64,000 bases of DNA, taken from Hyphococcus aureus (lineage in GTDB: Bacteria; Pseudomonadota; Alphaproteobacteria; Caulobacterales; Parvularculaceae). The notes under the pieces were generated by a model. That model ran no database searches, had not been told where the DNA came from, and saw only the letters and a list, made by a program, of their open reading frames with translations. The position numbers were made by a program, and so were the translations under genes. Every line of letters begins with the position of its first letter. The stretch's first letter is position 1. Positions 25,186 through 33,506 of this stretch are shown here, in pieces. Location: assembly GCF_042643165.1 (NCBI RefSeq), contig NZ_JBHRSH010000002.1:248001-312000 (forward strand). The letters run 5' to 3'.

Positions 25186-25767
25186 TTAAGCGCCGCCGCC
25201 GGAATTTTTCAGTTTCAGGCGTTCGACGACACCGCTGCGCCGGTCGGTCACGGCGAATCCGAATTTCTGATAAAGCGGAAGGGCGGCCGGGTGATCGAGA
25301 GAGCAGGTCTCTAGCCGCAACACTTGCGGCTCGCGCGACCAGGCGAGGTCAAGCACATTCGTCAGGAAAAACCGGCCAAGCCCGCATCCCACCTGATCCG
25401 GGGACAGGCCGAAAAATTTCAGCTCATGGATGTCGGTTTTGCGCGCGTCGATCTCTGCCATGCCGGCTGGCGCGCCGTCCACATAAAGAACATAGAGATA
25501 GACGTCCGGGTCATGGATAAGCGCCGTGAGTTCCTTATCGTTCATTTTCCGCCGGCTGATCCAGTTCCAGGGCGCGCCGACAAGATCATAGAGATAGCGG
25601 TAGAAATGAAGCGGCGGATTTTCCACGCGCATCAGCGCGGTTTTGCGAGTCGGCGCTGGCGGCCGGGGAAGATTTGGACGCGCCGACTGTTCCAGATAGG
25701 TGATGGTCACCTCGATCCGGTCGTCAGTCGTCGGCGTCAGTGACAACGGGGAATAAATCGTTGTCAT
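25186..25767 (-). CDS. GNAT family N-acetyltransferase
   Basis: A 193-residue GNAT protein. The acetyl-CoA region reads LSPDQVGCGLGRFFLTNVLDLAW, close to the Q/RxxGxG/A loop. It is followed by VLRLETCSLDHPAALPLYQKFGFAVTDRRSG, the typical motif B end with a YxKxGF pattern. Its acceptor is unknown. ATG 25767 overlaps the sseA 3' end by 44 bases, and the frame gives the expected N-terminal strand from there, so it is probably translated from the cysK/sseA message. Confidence 0.82.
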   Translation of the reverse strand: MTTIYSPLSLTPTTDDRIEVTITYLEQSARPNLPRPPAPTRKTALMRVENPPLHFYRYLYDLVGAPWNWISRRKMNDKELTALIHDPDVYLYVLYVDGAPAGMAEIDARKTDIHELKFFGLSPDQVGCGLGRFFLTNVLDLAWSREPQVLRLETCSLDHPAALPLYQKFGFAVTDRRSGVVERLKLKNSGGGA

Positions 25768-26578
25768 GTGTCTCCTCTCCCCATTCGCTCCATGACCCGT
25801 CATAGAGCGCGTGTGACCGTGAGCCGGTCAACTCTAACGCCAGGGAGAGTACCGCAGCTGTGACGCCTGATCCACAGCTTGTTATGACCGGGGTTTCGGC
25901 GGCGATTCCGGCATGCGTAAAAACAGCCGACAGGTCTCCGGCCGGTTTAAGGGCGTCGCCGTCGAGCAGGCTCAAAAACGGCACATTCCGGGCGCCCGGC
26001 ATATGGCCTGCGCGGACGCCTGGCCGCGGGTCCGGGGCGTTGCCGGCGAAACGCTCCGCCGATCGGGCGTCGATGACGGTTCTGGCGCCGGAAAGGGCGT
26101 CACGCACGGCCTTTGCGTCGGCGACTAGCGCGACTTGCGGGCGCGGCGTGTAAACCGCCTGTTTCGGAACAGGTTTTTCAGCCGTCACAGGACGGCCCTC
26201 GGCGAGCCAGCGCGGCAGGCCGCCCTCAAGCACTGCAACCTGTTCGTGCCCCATGGCGCGGAAGGTCCACCACACCCGGGCGGCGGAGAATAATCCCTTT
26301 TCATCATAGACAACGATGCGGTCGTCAGTTGAAACGCCAAGAGCGCCGACCGCATGTGCAAATTCTTCCGGCGAAGGCAGCATGTGGGGCAGGTGCGTTT
26401 GCGCATCGGCGATGGCGTCGATGTCGAAAAAGACGGCGCCCGGAATATGCTGCGCGTTGTAATTATCGATGGCCGCGCCCTGACCCGGCATGCGCCATGA
26501 TCCGTCGATGATTTTCACATCCGTATCGCCGAGATGATCAGCGAGCCATTGAGTAGAAACGAGGGGGCCGAAGGTCAT
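25724..26578 (-). CDS. sseA: 3-mercaptopyruvate sulfurtransferase
   Basis: A 284-residue protein with two rhodanese domains. The first (about 5-125) is inactive-like, with IIDGSWRMPGQG. The second carries the active-site loop CGSGVTA (ITSCGSGVTAAVLS), the signature of mercaptopyruvate sulfurtransferases. It moves sulfur from 3-mercaptopyruvate to thiol acceptors or cyanide. Its ATG overlaps the upstream MORN-like gene's stop by 4 bases, and its stop overlaps the GNAT start, all in one minus-strand operon. Confidence 0.93.
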   Translation of the reverse strand: MTFGPLVSTQWLADHLGDTDVKIIDGSWRMPGQGAAIDNYNAQHIPGAVFFDIDAIADAQTHLPHMLPSPEEFAHAVGALGVSTDDRIVVYDEKGLFSAARVWWTFRAMGHEQVAVLEGGLPRWLAEGRPVTAEKPVPKQAVYTPRPQVALVADAKAVRDALSGARTVIDARSAERFAGNAPDPRPGVRAGHMPGARNVPFLSLLDGDALKPAGDLSAVFTHAGIAAETPVITSCGSGVTAAVLSLALELTGSRSHALYDGSWSEWGEETHDNDLFPVVTDADD

Positions 26579-26805
26579 TTCTGCATTTTCGGTTTTATCT
26601 GCGTCACTTTATAGACGTCGCCATTCTTGTCATAAGTTGTCCATTCGCCGGTCTGCTCGCCTTTGGTGAAATGGCCGGAGCGCAGCTTGATTCCGTCCTT
26701 GCGGAACCATTCCCAATACCCTTCGGGAGCATCCTCAACAGTCTGGCCGGTCGCCCACAGACTGCCATCCTTGTGGTGTTGCGTGAATTTTTTTGATCTC
26801 GCCAT
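26575..26805 (-). CDS. Short MORN-like repeat protein
   Basis: A 76-residue protein of two to three MORN-type units: KKFTQHHKDGSLWATGQTVEDAPEGYWEWFRKDGIKLRSGHFTKGEQTGEWTTY is split by the pattern Gly-x-Trp-x-x-Tyr/Phe. Similar short proteins follow cysK in related genomes. They are cytosolic, with no activity assigned. ATG 26805 is used (11 bases after the cysK stop). It overlaps sseA by 4 bases. Confidence 0.75.
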   Translation of the reverse strand: MARSKKFTQHHKDGSLWATGQTVEDAPEGYWEWFRKDGIKLRSGHFTKGEQTGEWTTYDKNGDVYKVTQIKPKMQK

Positions 26806-26815
26806 GCGCCGGAGT

Positions 26816-27829
26816 TTAGCGCAACCACCCCGGAGTCGGGAGCCCCTTTTCTTGCAGGAAGGCCGGGTTGTAGAGCTTGGAGGCGTAACGGTGCCCGTAA
26901 TCGCAAAGGATCGTCGCCACTGTATGGCCGGGGCCAAGTTCCTTTGCGAGCTTGATGGCGCCGCAAATATTGATGCCTGATGATCCGCCGAGGCACAGGC
27001 CTTCTTCGGTCACTAGGTTGAACAAGACATTCAGCATGTCGGAATCGTCGATGCGATAGGCGTCGTCGATGGGCGCGTCTTCCAGATTTGCCGTGATGCG
27101 GCCTTGCCCGATGCCTTCGGTGATGGAGCCGCCTTCGGTTTCGTCCTTGCCGTATTTGATCAGTGAAAAGATTTTCGACCCGCCCGGATCGCTCGCGACG
27201 GTCCGGACATTTTTGTTGCGGTCTTTGAGCGCCATGGAAACGCCGGCGAGGGTGCCGCCGGTGCCGACAGCGCAAGTAAATCCGTCGACCTTACCGCCGG
27301 TCTGCTCCCAGATTTCGGGCCCGGTTGTTTGTGCGTGAAAATCGCGGTTCGCCACATTGTCGAACTGGTTCGCCCAGACGGCGCCATTGGGCTCGCTCTG
27401 CGCCAGTTCCTCGGCGAGGCGGCGCGAATAATGTACATAGTTGTTCGGATTGGCGTAGGGGACGGCGTCCACTTCGATCAACTCGGCGCCGTGAAGGCGC
27501 AGCGCGATCTTTTTCTCCTCGCTCTGGGTGCGGGGGATGACGATCTTGGTTTTATAACCGAGCGCCGCGCCGACAATGGTGAGGCCAATGCCGGTATTGC
27601 CAGCGGTGCCCTCAACAATGACGCCGCCGGGTTTTAACGCACCGCGCTTTTCTGCGTCACGAATGATGCCCAGCGCCGCGCGATCCTTCACCGACTGGCC
27701 GGGGTTCAAAAACTCCGCCTTGCCGAGGATGGTGCAACCGGTTTCTTCCGAGGCGCGCTTGAGTTTGATGATCGGCGTATCGCCGATGAGATCGAGCATG
27801 GTTTTGGGCGTGTTTTGAGAGGCGGTCAT
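26816..27829 (-). CDS. cysK: Cysteine synthase A-type PLP enzyme
   Basis: A 337-residue O-acetylserine sulfhydrylase-family enzyme. The Schiff-base lysine is in EFLNPGQSVKDRAALG, the substrate loop in EGTAGNTGIGLT, and the PLP phosphate loop in GTGGTLAGVS. It makes cysteine from O-acetylserine and sulfide. The C-terminus (GHTVATILCDYGHRYASKLYNPAFLQEKGL) resembles the CysK subgroup with a longer tail; a cystathionine beta-synthase-like activity cannot be excluded. First gene of the cysK, MORN, sseA, GNAT operon. Confidence 0.9.
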   Translation of the reverse strand: MTASQNTPKTMLDLIGDTPIIKLKRASEETGCTILGKAEFLNPGQSVKDRAALGIIRDAEKRGALKPGGVIVEGTAGNTGIGLTIVGAALGYKTKIVIPRTQSEEKKIALRLHGAELIEVDAVPYANPNNYVHYSRRLAEELAQSEPNGAVWANQFDNVANRDFHAQTTGPEIWEQTGGKVDGFTCAVGTGGTLAGVSMALKDRNKNVRTVASDPGGSKIFSLIKYGKDETEGGSITEGIGQGRITANLEDAPIDDAYRIDDSDMLNVLFNLVTEEGLCLGGSSGINICGAIKLAKELGPGHTVATILCDYGHRYASKLYNPAFLQEKGLPTPGWLR

Positions 27830-27965
27830 GTCTTGGGCGAACTCCGGCGGGGGGCAACTATATGGTCTGGCTTCTATAGATCAGGTTCTGTGCAAAATGC
27901 CCGGTCCTCGCGGGAGTTTGAAGGCAGTATTTCTAACAACAGCAGGAGATATATTTCCCCTAACA

Positions 27966-27996
27966 AAAAAGGCGACCCACAAGGAGCCGCCTTTTT
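27966..27996 (-). terminator. Intrinsic terminator (possibly bidirectional)
   Basis: A 9-bp inverted repeat AAAAAGGCG/CGCCTTTTT separated by 13 bases, 25 bases downstream of the PKD-protein stop. On the minus strand it ends in a T-rich tract, and its symmetry could also stop plus-strand transcripts. Confidence 0.8.
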
Positions 27997-28020
27997 CATT
28001 AGAGACCGGGGTTTGCAGGC

Positions 28021-29526
28021 TTAGGGCTGCAACGCTGTGCGCGCCTGATCGAGACAGCGATAGATTTCGAGCTGGGCGCCGCATTCCTCGACCCAGTCGC
28101 GGCTAACGCCGTTTCCGTCGGCGACGCCGTTGACGAAGCAGCCGTCGGCGCGTTTCAGCGTGAACTCGATCCGCTCGACTGCCTTTTCATAGTCGGGCCG
28201 CTGCACGGCTTTCGCCGCCGCGCCGAGATAATTGAGTAGCGCTTTTTGATTGCCTTTGGTCTTGACCGCGCTCTCGGGGAGGTCGGCGATCAGATCGGCG
28301 GCGCAGGCGATTTTCATGCTGGCGAAATCGCTGCGCGTCAGCACGGTGATTTCCGCCGTGTCGGGATCGCTCGGTCCGAGATTGTCGGAGACGACCAGCG
28401 ACACGCCATAAAGACCGGCGCGATCTGGAATAAGGTTCGGCGAAACGCTGTTCGTATTCGCCAGCACGGCGTTGCTGCCCGCCGGAACATTATCGAGCGA
28501 CCATGCGTAGTTGAGCGCCATGCCTTCGGGGTCGGAACTGCCCGAACCGTCAAGCACGATGACGTCGTTAACAAGCCCGACGCGGTTAGGTCCGGCATCG
28601 GCGGTCGGCGCGAGATTGGCGGTTGAAACCGTAACCTCATCGGCTGGGCTCGCCTGTCCGATGGAGTCGGTGACCACCAGCGAGGCTGTATAGGTTCCCG
28701 CCGCATCGGCGACGAAGCTCGGCATGGCTGTGCTGGCGCCGGTCAGCGCCCCGGCGCTTCCCGCGGGCTTGCCGGTCAGTTGCCACGCATACTGAAGATC
28801 GCCCGACGCTGTGTTGTCGTCAAACGACGCGGAGCCGTCGAGCGTTACGGTCTCGCCCAGCATACGTACGGACTGATCGTCGCCGGCGTTTGCGGTCGGC
28901 GCCATATCGGCTGGGCCTTCGAAGGTGACCCGGTCGATAATGAGACCTAGCGATTCAACTGAAGATATAAAGATGGAGTTGATATTCGGCGCGCCGACAT
29001 CGATGCCGAAAAAGTTGTTGGAGATGTTGTCGATTCCTGCAGGGTCGGCAATTCGACGTTCTTCAAGCACTTGGCCGTTGGCGTCTCGCGCCTGAATGAT
29101 GATGGTACCCGCCGAGCCCGTAGTATCGACATAGGCGCCAGCACGGATCGCATTGACAGGTAGAATGAACTCAAGGCCGGTCAATGCACCAGTCTGCGGG
29201 GTGGTGAATGTGTTGGTGCAAATCGCCGCGGTGCCATCTGGAAACGCGCCCGCGCCGTAAGATATGCCGTAGCAACCCGAAGGCGTTTGATTAGCAAGTT
29301 CCTGGATGCCGGTCGTGAAGCCCGAAGGCACGAGCGTCACACCGGAAGCGAAGGTGATGTTCTGACTCTGCACCCGCACCCCCGGCTGACCAGCCGGAAC
29401 GAAATTCTCGAAACTTTCAAATTGCTCGTTCGGCCCGAACGCGTCGAGGCCGACAGGCGCCGCCATGGCAAGCGCTGGCGCGAGCGCGAAGCTTGCTGCG
29501 ATTGCAGCAAGATAATTGCTTTTCAT
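28021..29526 (-). CDS. Exported PKD/Ig-like domain protein
   Basis: A 501-residue protein with a signal peptide (residues 1-22, cleavage near AMAAP). The N-terminal half (30-200) is a beta-rich domain resembling those of surface or matrix proteins. Two PKD-type modules follow: PTANAGDDQSVRMLGETVTLDGSASFDDN (about 210-300) and PTADAGPNRVGLVNDVIVLDGSGSSDPEG (about 305-395), each with the YAWxL signature. The C-terminal 100 residues are alpha-helical with several cysteines (CAADLIADL, CFVNG, CGAQLEIYRCL). Likely secreted or outer-surface. Monocistronic, with a terminator downstream. Confidence 0.85.
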   Translation of the reverse strand: MKSNYLAAIAASFALAPALAMAAPVGLDAFGPNEQFESFENFVPAGQPGVRVQSQNITFASGVTLVPSGFTTGIQELANQTPSGCYGISYGAGAFPDGTAAICTNTFTTPQTGALTGLEFILPVNAIRAGAYVDTTGSAGTIIIQARDANGQVLEERRIADPAGIDNISNNFFGIDVGAPNINSIFISSVESLGLIIDRVTFEGPADMAPTANAGDDQSVRMLGETVTLDGSASFDDNTASGDLQYAWQLTGKPAGSAGALTGASTAMPSFVADAAGTYTASLVVTDSIGQASPADEVTVSTANLAPTADAGPNRVGLVNDVIVLDGSGSSDPEGMALNYAWSLDNVPAGSNAVLANTNSVSPNLIPDRAGLYGVSLVVSDNLGPSDPDTAEITVLTRSDFASMKIACAADLIADLPESAVKTKGNQKALLNYLGAAAKAVQRPDYEKAVERIEFTLKRADGCFVNGVADGNGVSRDWVEECGAQLEIYRCLDQARTALQP

Positions 29527-29732
29527 TATTTTGAACCCTTCCCAGTCAATACAAACAGGCTGAAGTCACGCGAGTTTTCGCGCGCCTTGATTGATCAAAA
29601 TGTTGATTTTTCTCCCCAGCCCCTTCGCTGACAATGCGGGATGCCGCCCGCCGTTACAAGCATTATTGGCCTTCGGCGCTGCAATCGCAGGTTTGTTGAC
29701 GCAAGATGCGCGCTATGCGCGCAGGGCAGGGA

Positions 29733-30575
29733 TTATTTCCCGCGCGTTTTGTCTATCGCCTTTGCTTCGTCCCAAACAGCCTCCATCTCATCTAGGCTCG
29801 CATCGGCGAGGCTTTCGCCGCGATCTGAAAACGTCTTTTCGATATGTCGGAAGCGGCGGATAAATTTTTCATTGGCGCGGCGCAGCGCGCTTTCAGGATC
29901 GATATCGAGATGGCGTGAGAGATTGGCGAGGACGAACAACAGATCGCCGAACTCTTCTTCGATGTGGTCTTTGTCGCCGCTGTCCATGGCTTCGTTTAGT
30001 TCTTCTGTTTCTTCCGCGATCTTGTCGAGCACCGAGCGGGCGTTCGGCCAGTCAAAGCCGACGCGGCCCGCGCGCTTTTGCAATTTCACCGCGCGCGTCA
30101 GGCCCGGAAGTCCCGCCGGGACGTCATCGAGCAATCCGTCCTTACCTTTGGCTTTTCGTTCTTCGACTTTCTGGACTTCCCAAGCATCGGTCTGTTCTTG
30201 CGCCGACCGCATGTCCACATCGCCGAAGACATGGGGGTGGCGGCGGATCATTTTATCGGCGATTTCCTGAGCGACATCGCCAAAGGTAAAGAGACCTTCT
30301 TCCTTGGCCATCTGCGCATGAAACACGGACTGGAACAGAAGGTCGCCAAGCTCTTCTTTCAGGCCCTTCATGTCGCCGCGCTCGATCGCGTCGGCGACCT
30401 CATAGGCTTCCTCAATCGTGTAGGGGGCGATGGTGCGGAAATCCTGTTCCAGATCCCACGGGCATCCGCCCTCCGGCGAGCGCAGCCGCGCCATAACCTC
30501 CAGCAAAGCATCGATCTTGCTGGCGTCGTCCGACGGTGCGGCATTTGCGGAAGCGGGAGGCGGCGCGTCAGTCAT
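29733..30575 (-). CDS. mazG: Nucleoside triphosphate pyrophosphohydrolase MazG
   Basis: A 280-residue protein with two MazG domains. The first has RSPEGGCPWDLEQDFRTIAPYTIEEAYEVADAIE and the EELGDLLFQ metal helix. The second has IAEETEELNEAM and EEEFGDLLFVLAN. It hydrolyses nucleoside triphosphates to monophosphates and pyrophosphate, a house-cleaning and stringent-response related activity. ATG 30575 is chosen because the frame upstream to 30926 shows no family similarity. Confidence 0.94.
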   Translation of the reverse strand: MTDAPPPASANAAPSDDASKIDALLEVMARLRSPEGGCPWDLEQDFRTIAPYTIEEAYEVADAIERGDMKGLKEELGDLLFQSVFHAQMAKEEGLFTFGDVAQEIADKMIRRHPHVFGDVDMRSAQEQTDAWEVQKVEERKAKGKDGLLDDVPAGLPGLTRAVKLQKRAGRVGFDWPNARSVLDKIAEETEELNEAMDSGDKDHIEEEFGDLLFVLANLSRHLDIDPESALRRANEKFIRRFRHIEKTFSDRGESLADASLDEMEAVWDEAKAIDKTRGK

Positions 30576-30752
30576 GGGGCTGGCCTTTGGCGAATTGTGC
30601 TCTGAAATTCGAGGCTTAAAGCGAAATTCCCTCCGTGACCACCGCTCCGGGCGAGGATCGCCCCTGACTTGCTTTTGGGGCGGCCCTTTGTCATTCAGTA
30701 TGGGCGCAAGCAATTGAGTTTGCGGGAAAAGAAGAGAGAAGGAACGACCCTC

Positions 30753-31679
30753 ATGCCTATCCAGGAAGCCAAATATATCTGGCGCAACGGTAAAATGATC
30801 CCCTGGGCCGAGGCGACAACCCACGTAATGACCCACGGTCTCCACTACGGGACTTCGGTGTTCGAAGGGATGCGCGCCTACAACACAAAGCATAAGGGTG
30901 TGGTGGTGTTCCGGAACCGCGAACATATTGAGCGCCTGTTCTTTTCGGCGCGCGTCTATCGCATCGACATCACCAAATACTCCGTCGACGAGATCATGCA
31001 GGTCTGCAAGGACGTCGTGCGCGAGAATGATCTCGACAGCGCCTATATCCGCCCCATCGCCTATCTTGGCTATGGCGAAATGGGTCCGGCGTCGTTCGAT
31101 GCGCCGTCGGAACTGGCGATTGCGGCGTTCCCCTGGGGCGCCTATCTCGGCGACGAAGGATTGAAAAACGGCATCGATGTTGCGTTCTCAAGCTGGCGAC
31201 GCAATGCGCCGGGCACGACGCCGTCAGGCGTCAAGGCGGGCGGCAACTATCTGTCGAGCCGCCTTGTCTCACAGGAAGCCAAGCTCTCCGGTTTCGCCGA
31301 AGGGTTGGGTCTTGCCCATGACGGCACCGTGTCCGAAGGCGCGGGCGAAAACATTTTCGTCGTGCTCAATGGCAAGATCTATACGCCGACGACGGCGTCA
31401 TCGATCCTGTCGGGCATCACCCGCGACACGGTGATGACGCTGGCGAGAAAAGCCGGCTACGAAGTCATTGAGCAATCAATCCCCCGGGAAATGCTCTATG
31501 CGGCGGATGAAGTGTTCCTGACGGGCACGGCCGCCGAGATTACGCCGGTGCGCTCCATCGACCGCTTGGCCGTAGGCAAGGGCAATCGTCCGGCCACGTC
31601 GCAAATTCAGGACATGTTCTTCGGCCTGTTCTCCGGTGAGACCAAGGACGAATGGGGCTGGCTCGATCCGGTGGCGTGA
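30753..31679 (+). CDS. ilvE: Branched-chain amino acid aminotransferase
   Basis: IlvE transfers the amino group between glutamate and the keto acids of Leu, Ile and Val. The 308-residue fold IV enzyme shows HGLHYGTSVFEGMRAY, Schiff-base lysine in PSGVKAGGNYLSSRL and LSGITRDTVMTLAR. ATG 30753 follows GAAGGA; the upstream frame to 30669 is not family sequence. It is divergent from mazG and ends in a strong terminator. Confidence 0.95.
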   Translation: MPIQEAKYIWRNGKMIPWAEATTHVMTHGLHYGTSVFEGMRAYNTKHKGVVVFRNREHIERLFFSARVYRIDITKYSVDEIMQVCKDVVRENDLDSAYIRPIAYLGYGEMGPASFDAPSELAIAAFPWGAYLGDEGLKNGIDVAFSSWRRNAPGTTPSGVKAGGNYLSSRLVSQEAKLSGFAEGLGLAHDGTVSEGAGENIFVVLNGKIYTPTTASSILSGITRDTVMTLARKAGYEVIEQSIPREMLYAADEVFLTGTAAEITPVRSIDRLAVGKGNRPATSQIQDMFFGLFSGETKDEWGWLDPVA

Positions 31680-31710
31680 GAGGCAACTTAAGTTAGCTAA
31701 CAACAAAGAC

Positions 31711-31738
31711 GGATGCGCAATAACGCATCCGCTTTTTC
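31711..31738 (+). terminator. Intrinsic terminator after ilvE
   Basis: A perfect 7-bp stem GGATGCG/CGCATCC with a 6-base loop, followed by GC and five T residues, 31 bases after the ilvE stop. Confidence 0.85.
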
Positions 31739-31771
31739 TTTTCTTCCCTCCAGGCAGGGGAAGGAATTTCC

Positions 31772-33313
31772 CTAATCCGCCGTCTGCGGATCGAGCCGCA
31801 GCGCGTCCATCATCACATGGAAGATGTAGTTCTGCTCGACGACGCCGCTGAAAAGATAGGCGTCGGGGCCTGAGGCGTAGATTGTCACGTCTTGGCCGCC
31901 ATGGGTTTCCGAGCCCGTGGGCACGAGAGAGGGCTGCAAGTAATCGACGCCGGCGACGGTCGCCTCATCGCCGATGGGGCGCTCCGCATGGTCGATACCT
32001 TCATGATACACCGATCCCGGACCATTGGCGTAGCCGAGCGTTGTGTAGGGTTTGTCGTCTTCGGCGAGCATGAGCTTGCTCTCTCCTTCGTCGCTGACAT
32101 AGCGCACCAGGCCGAGAATGTTGTTGCCCTTACCCGGATAGCCGGCAAAGGTCAGCGTGTGGCCATGATCGGCGGTGACGATGATCAGCGTATCGTTCTC
32201 ATTGGTCATTTCACGCGCGGCTGCGACCGCTTGCGAATATTCCTGCGCGTCTTTCAGCGCGCGGGCGGCGTTGCCGCCATGATGGGCGTGATCGACGCGG
32301 CCGGCTTCGACCATCAGCACAAAGCCTTTATCGTTGCGCGACAGCACGTCGATGGCCTTTCGCGTCATCTCTTCGAGTGAGGGCTCTCCCGCAGCGTCGT
32401 TTTCGCGGTCGGCTTCATATTCCAGATGCGAACTTTCAAACAGGCCCAGAACCCGTGGGTCTGTCGCCGGGTCGATCGCGTCGAACTGCGCTTTATTCCA
32501 GACGAATTCGTGCTTGTCTGATTTTGCAACCCATTCGGCGGTCAGATTGCGGCCATCCTTGCGCCAGCCCGTGCGCTCGTCATCTTCCGGATCCTGCGCG
32601 TCTTGGGGGAGAAAGTTGCCGCGCCCGCCGCCCATGGCGAAGTCGACGCCGTCGCCATAGGAGAAGTCGATCAACTGGCTTGCGATGTCGCGGCAGCCCA
32701 TCTCATAGACCCCCTCGGGGAGTGCGGCGTCGCTTTCCCAGTCACGGTCGGGAACATGAGCATAGGTCGCCGCCGGCGTAGCGTGGGTCAGGCGCGCGGT
32801 TGAGATGACGCCTGTGGACAGTCCAGCTTGCTCGGCGATCTCGACAAAGGTTGGGGCGTGTGCCGAAAGACTCGCCGCGCAATCGCTGCGTGGAACTTCC
32901 TTTTTTACTGAAATATGGCCGACGCGGGTTTTGTAACCGGTCGCCATGGCGCTCATCGTGCCGGCGGAGTCCGGAACCTGCATATCGGTGTTGTAGGTTT
33001 TCGACATGGCGAGGTTAGGGAAGCGTTCGAAAGAGAGCAAGTTTTCCTCGCCTTCCTCACCGCGGGACTGGCCGTCGTAAATCCGCGCGACGGCGACGGT
33101 GGTCGGGTCCATGCCGTCGGCGATGAAGAGGATGACATTCTTCGCCTTGCCTTTGACAGGCGTGACTGTCTTGCGCTGCGCCAGCGTCGTCTGCGCGCCG
33201 TCGAACCACGCATCCCCGGTCTGCGCTGCGTTGGGCGCCGCATTCGTAGTGAGGGGGCTGCTCGCACAGGCGGCGAGGCTGGCGCTCATCAACAGCGAAG
33301 CAAAAAATCTCAT
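31772..33313 (-). CDS. Alkaline phosphatase (PhoA family)
   Basis: A 513-residue alkaline phosphatase with a lipoprotein signal (lipobox LAAC, Cys16), so probably anchored in the envelope. Metal and active-site regions are visible: FIADGMDPTTV (Asp ligand), PDSAGTMSAMATG with the catalytic Ser in the family DSA motif, VEAGRVDHAHHGGN, TADHGHT and the late SETHGGQDV His ligand. It hydrolyses phosphomonoesters in the periplasm. ATG 33313 is used. Divergent from the penicillin-acylase gene. Confidence 0.93.
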   Translation of the reverse strand: MRFFASLLMSASLAACASSPLTTNAAPNAAQTGDAWFDGAQTTLAQRKTVTPVKGKAKNVILFIADGMDPTTVAVARIYDGQSRGEEGEENLLSFERFPNLAMSKTYNTDMQVPDSAGTMSAMATGYKTRVGHISVKKEVPRSDCAASLSAHAPTFVEIAEQAGLSTGVISTARLTHATPAATYAHVPDRDWESDAALPEGVYEMGCRDIASQLIDFSYGDGVDFAMGGGRGNFLPQDAQDPEDDERTGWRKDGRNLTAEWVAKSDKHEFVWNKAQFDAIDPATDPRVLGLFESSHLEYEADRENDAAGEPSLEEMTRKAIDVLSRNDKGFVLMVEAGRVDHAHHGGNAARALKDAQEYSQAVAAAREMTNENDTLIIVTADHGHTLTFAGYPGKGNNILGLVRYVSDEGESKLMLAEDDKPYTTLGYANGPGSVYHEGIDHAERPIGDEATVAGVDYLQPSLVPTGSETHGGQDVTIYASGPDAYLFSGVVEQNYIFHVMMDALRLDPQTAD

Positions 33314-33506
33314 AAGTTCTGGTCCTTTTCGGGGTTGCGCAACACTACCTGCACCAGCTGCGCCACAAATTGATGACACTGAGCGGCGCTATGTTTTCAC
33401 GCATGGCGGCAGGCGCTGTGACTGCTTTATAGGCTGGTTCCTGTGCGGAAAACCATGGCAATATCGCCGCGGCGTGGGTTGGAGCGATGATGAGGAAGCT
33501 AGACGC

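Noticed and set aside
29733..30926. 117-residue N-terminal extension of MazG
   Set aside because: Not family sequence and overlaps the start of ilvE.
33099..33506. Long N-terminal extension of the penicillin-acylase frame
   Set aside because: It crosses the start of the alkaline phosphatase gene, and ATG 33507 with AGGAAG gives the normal signal/anchor.
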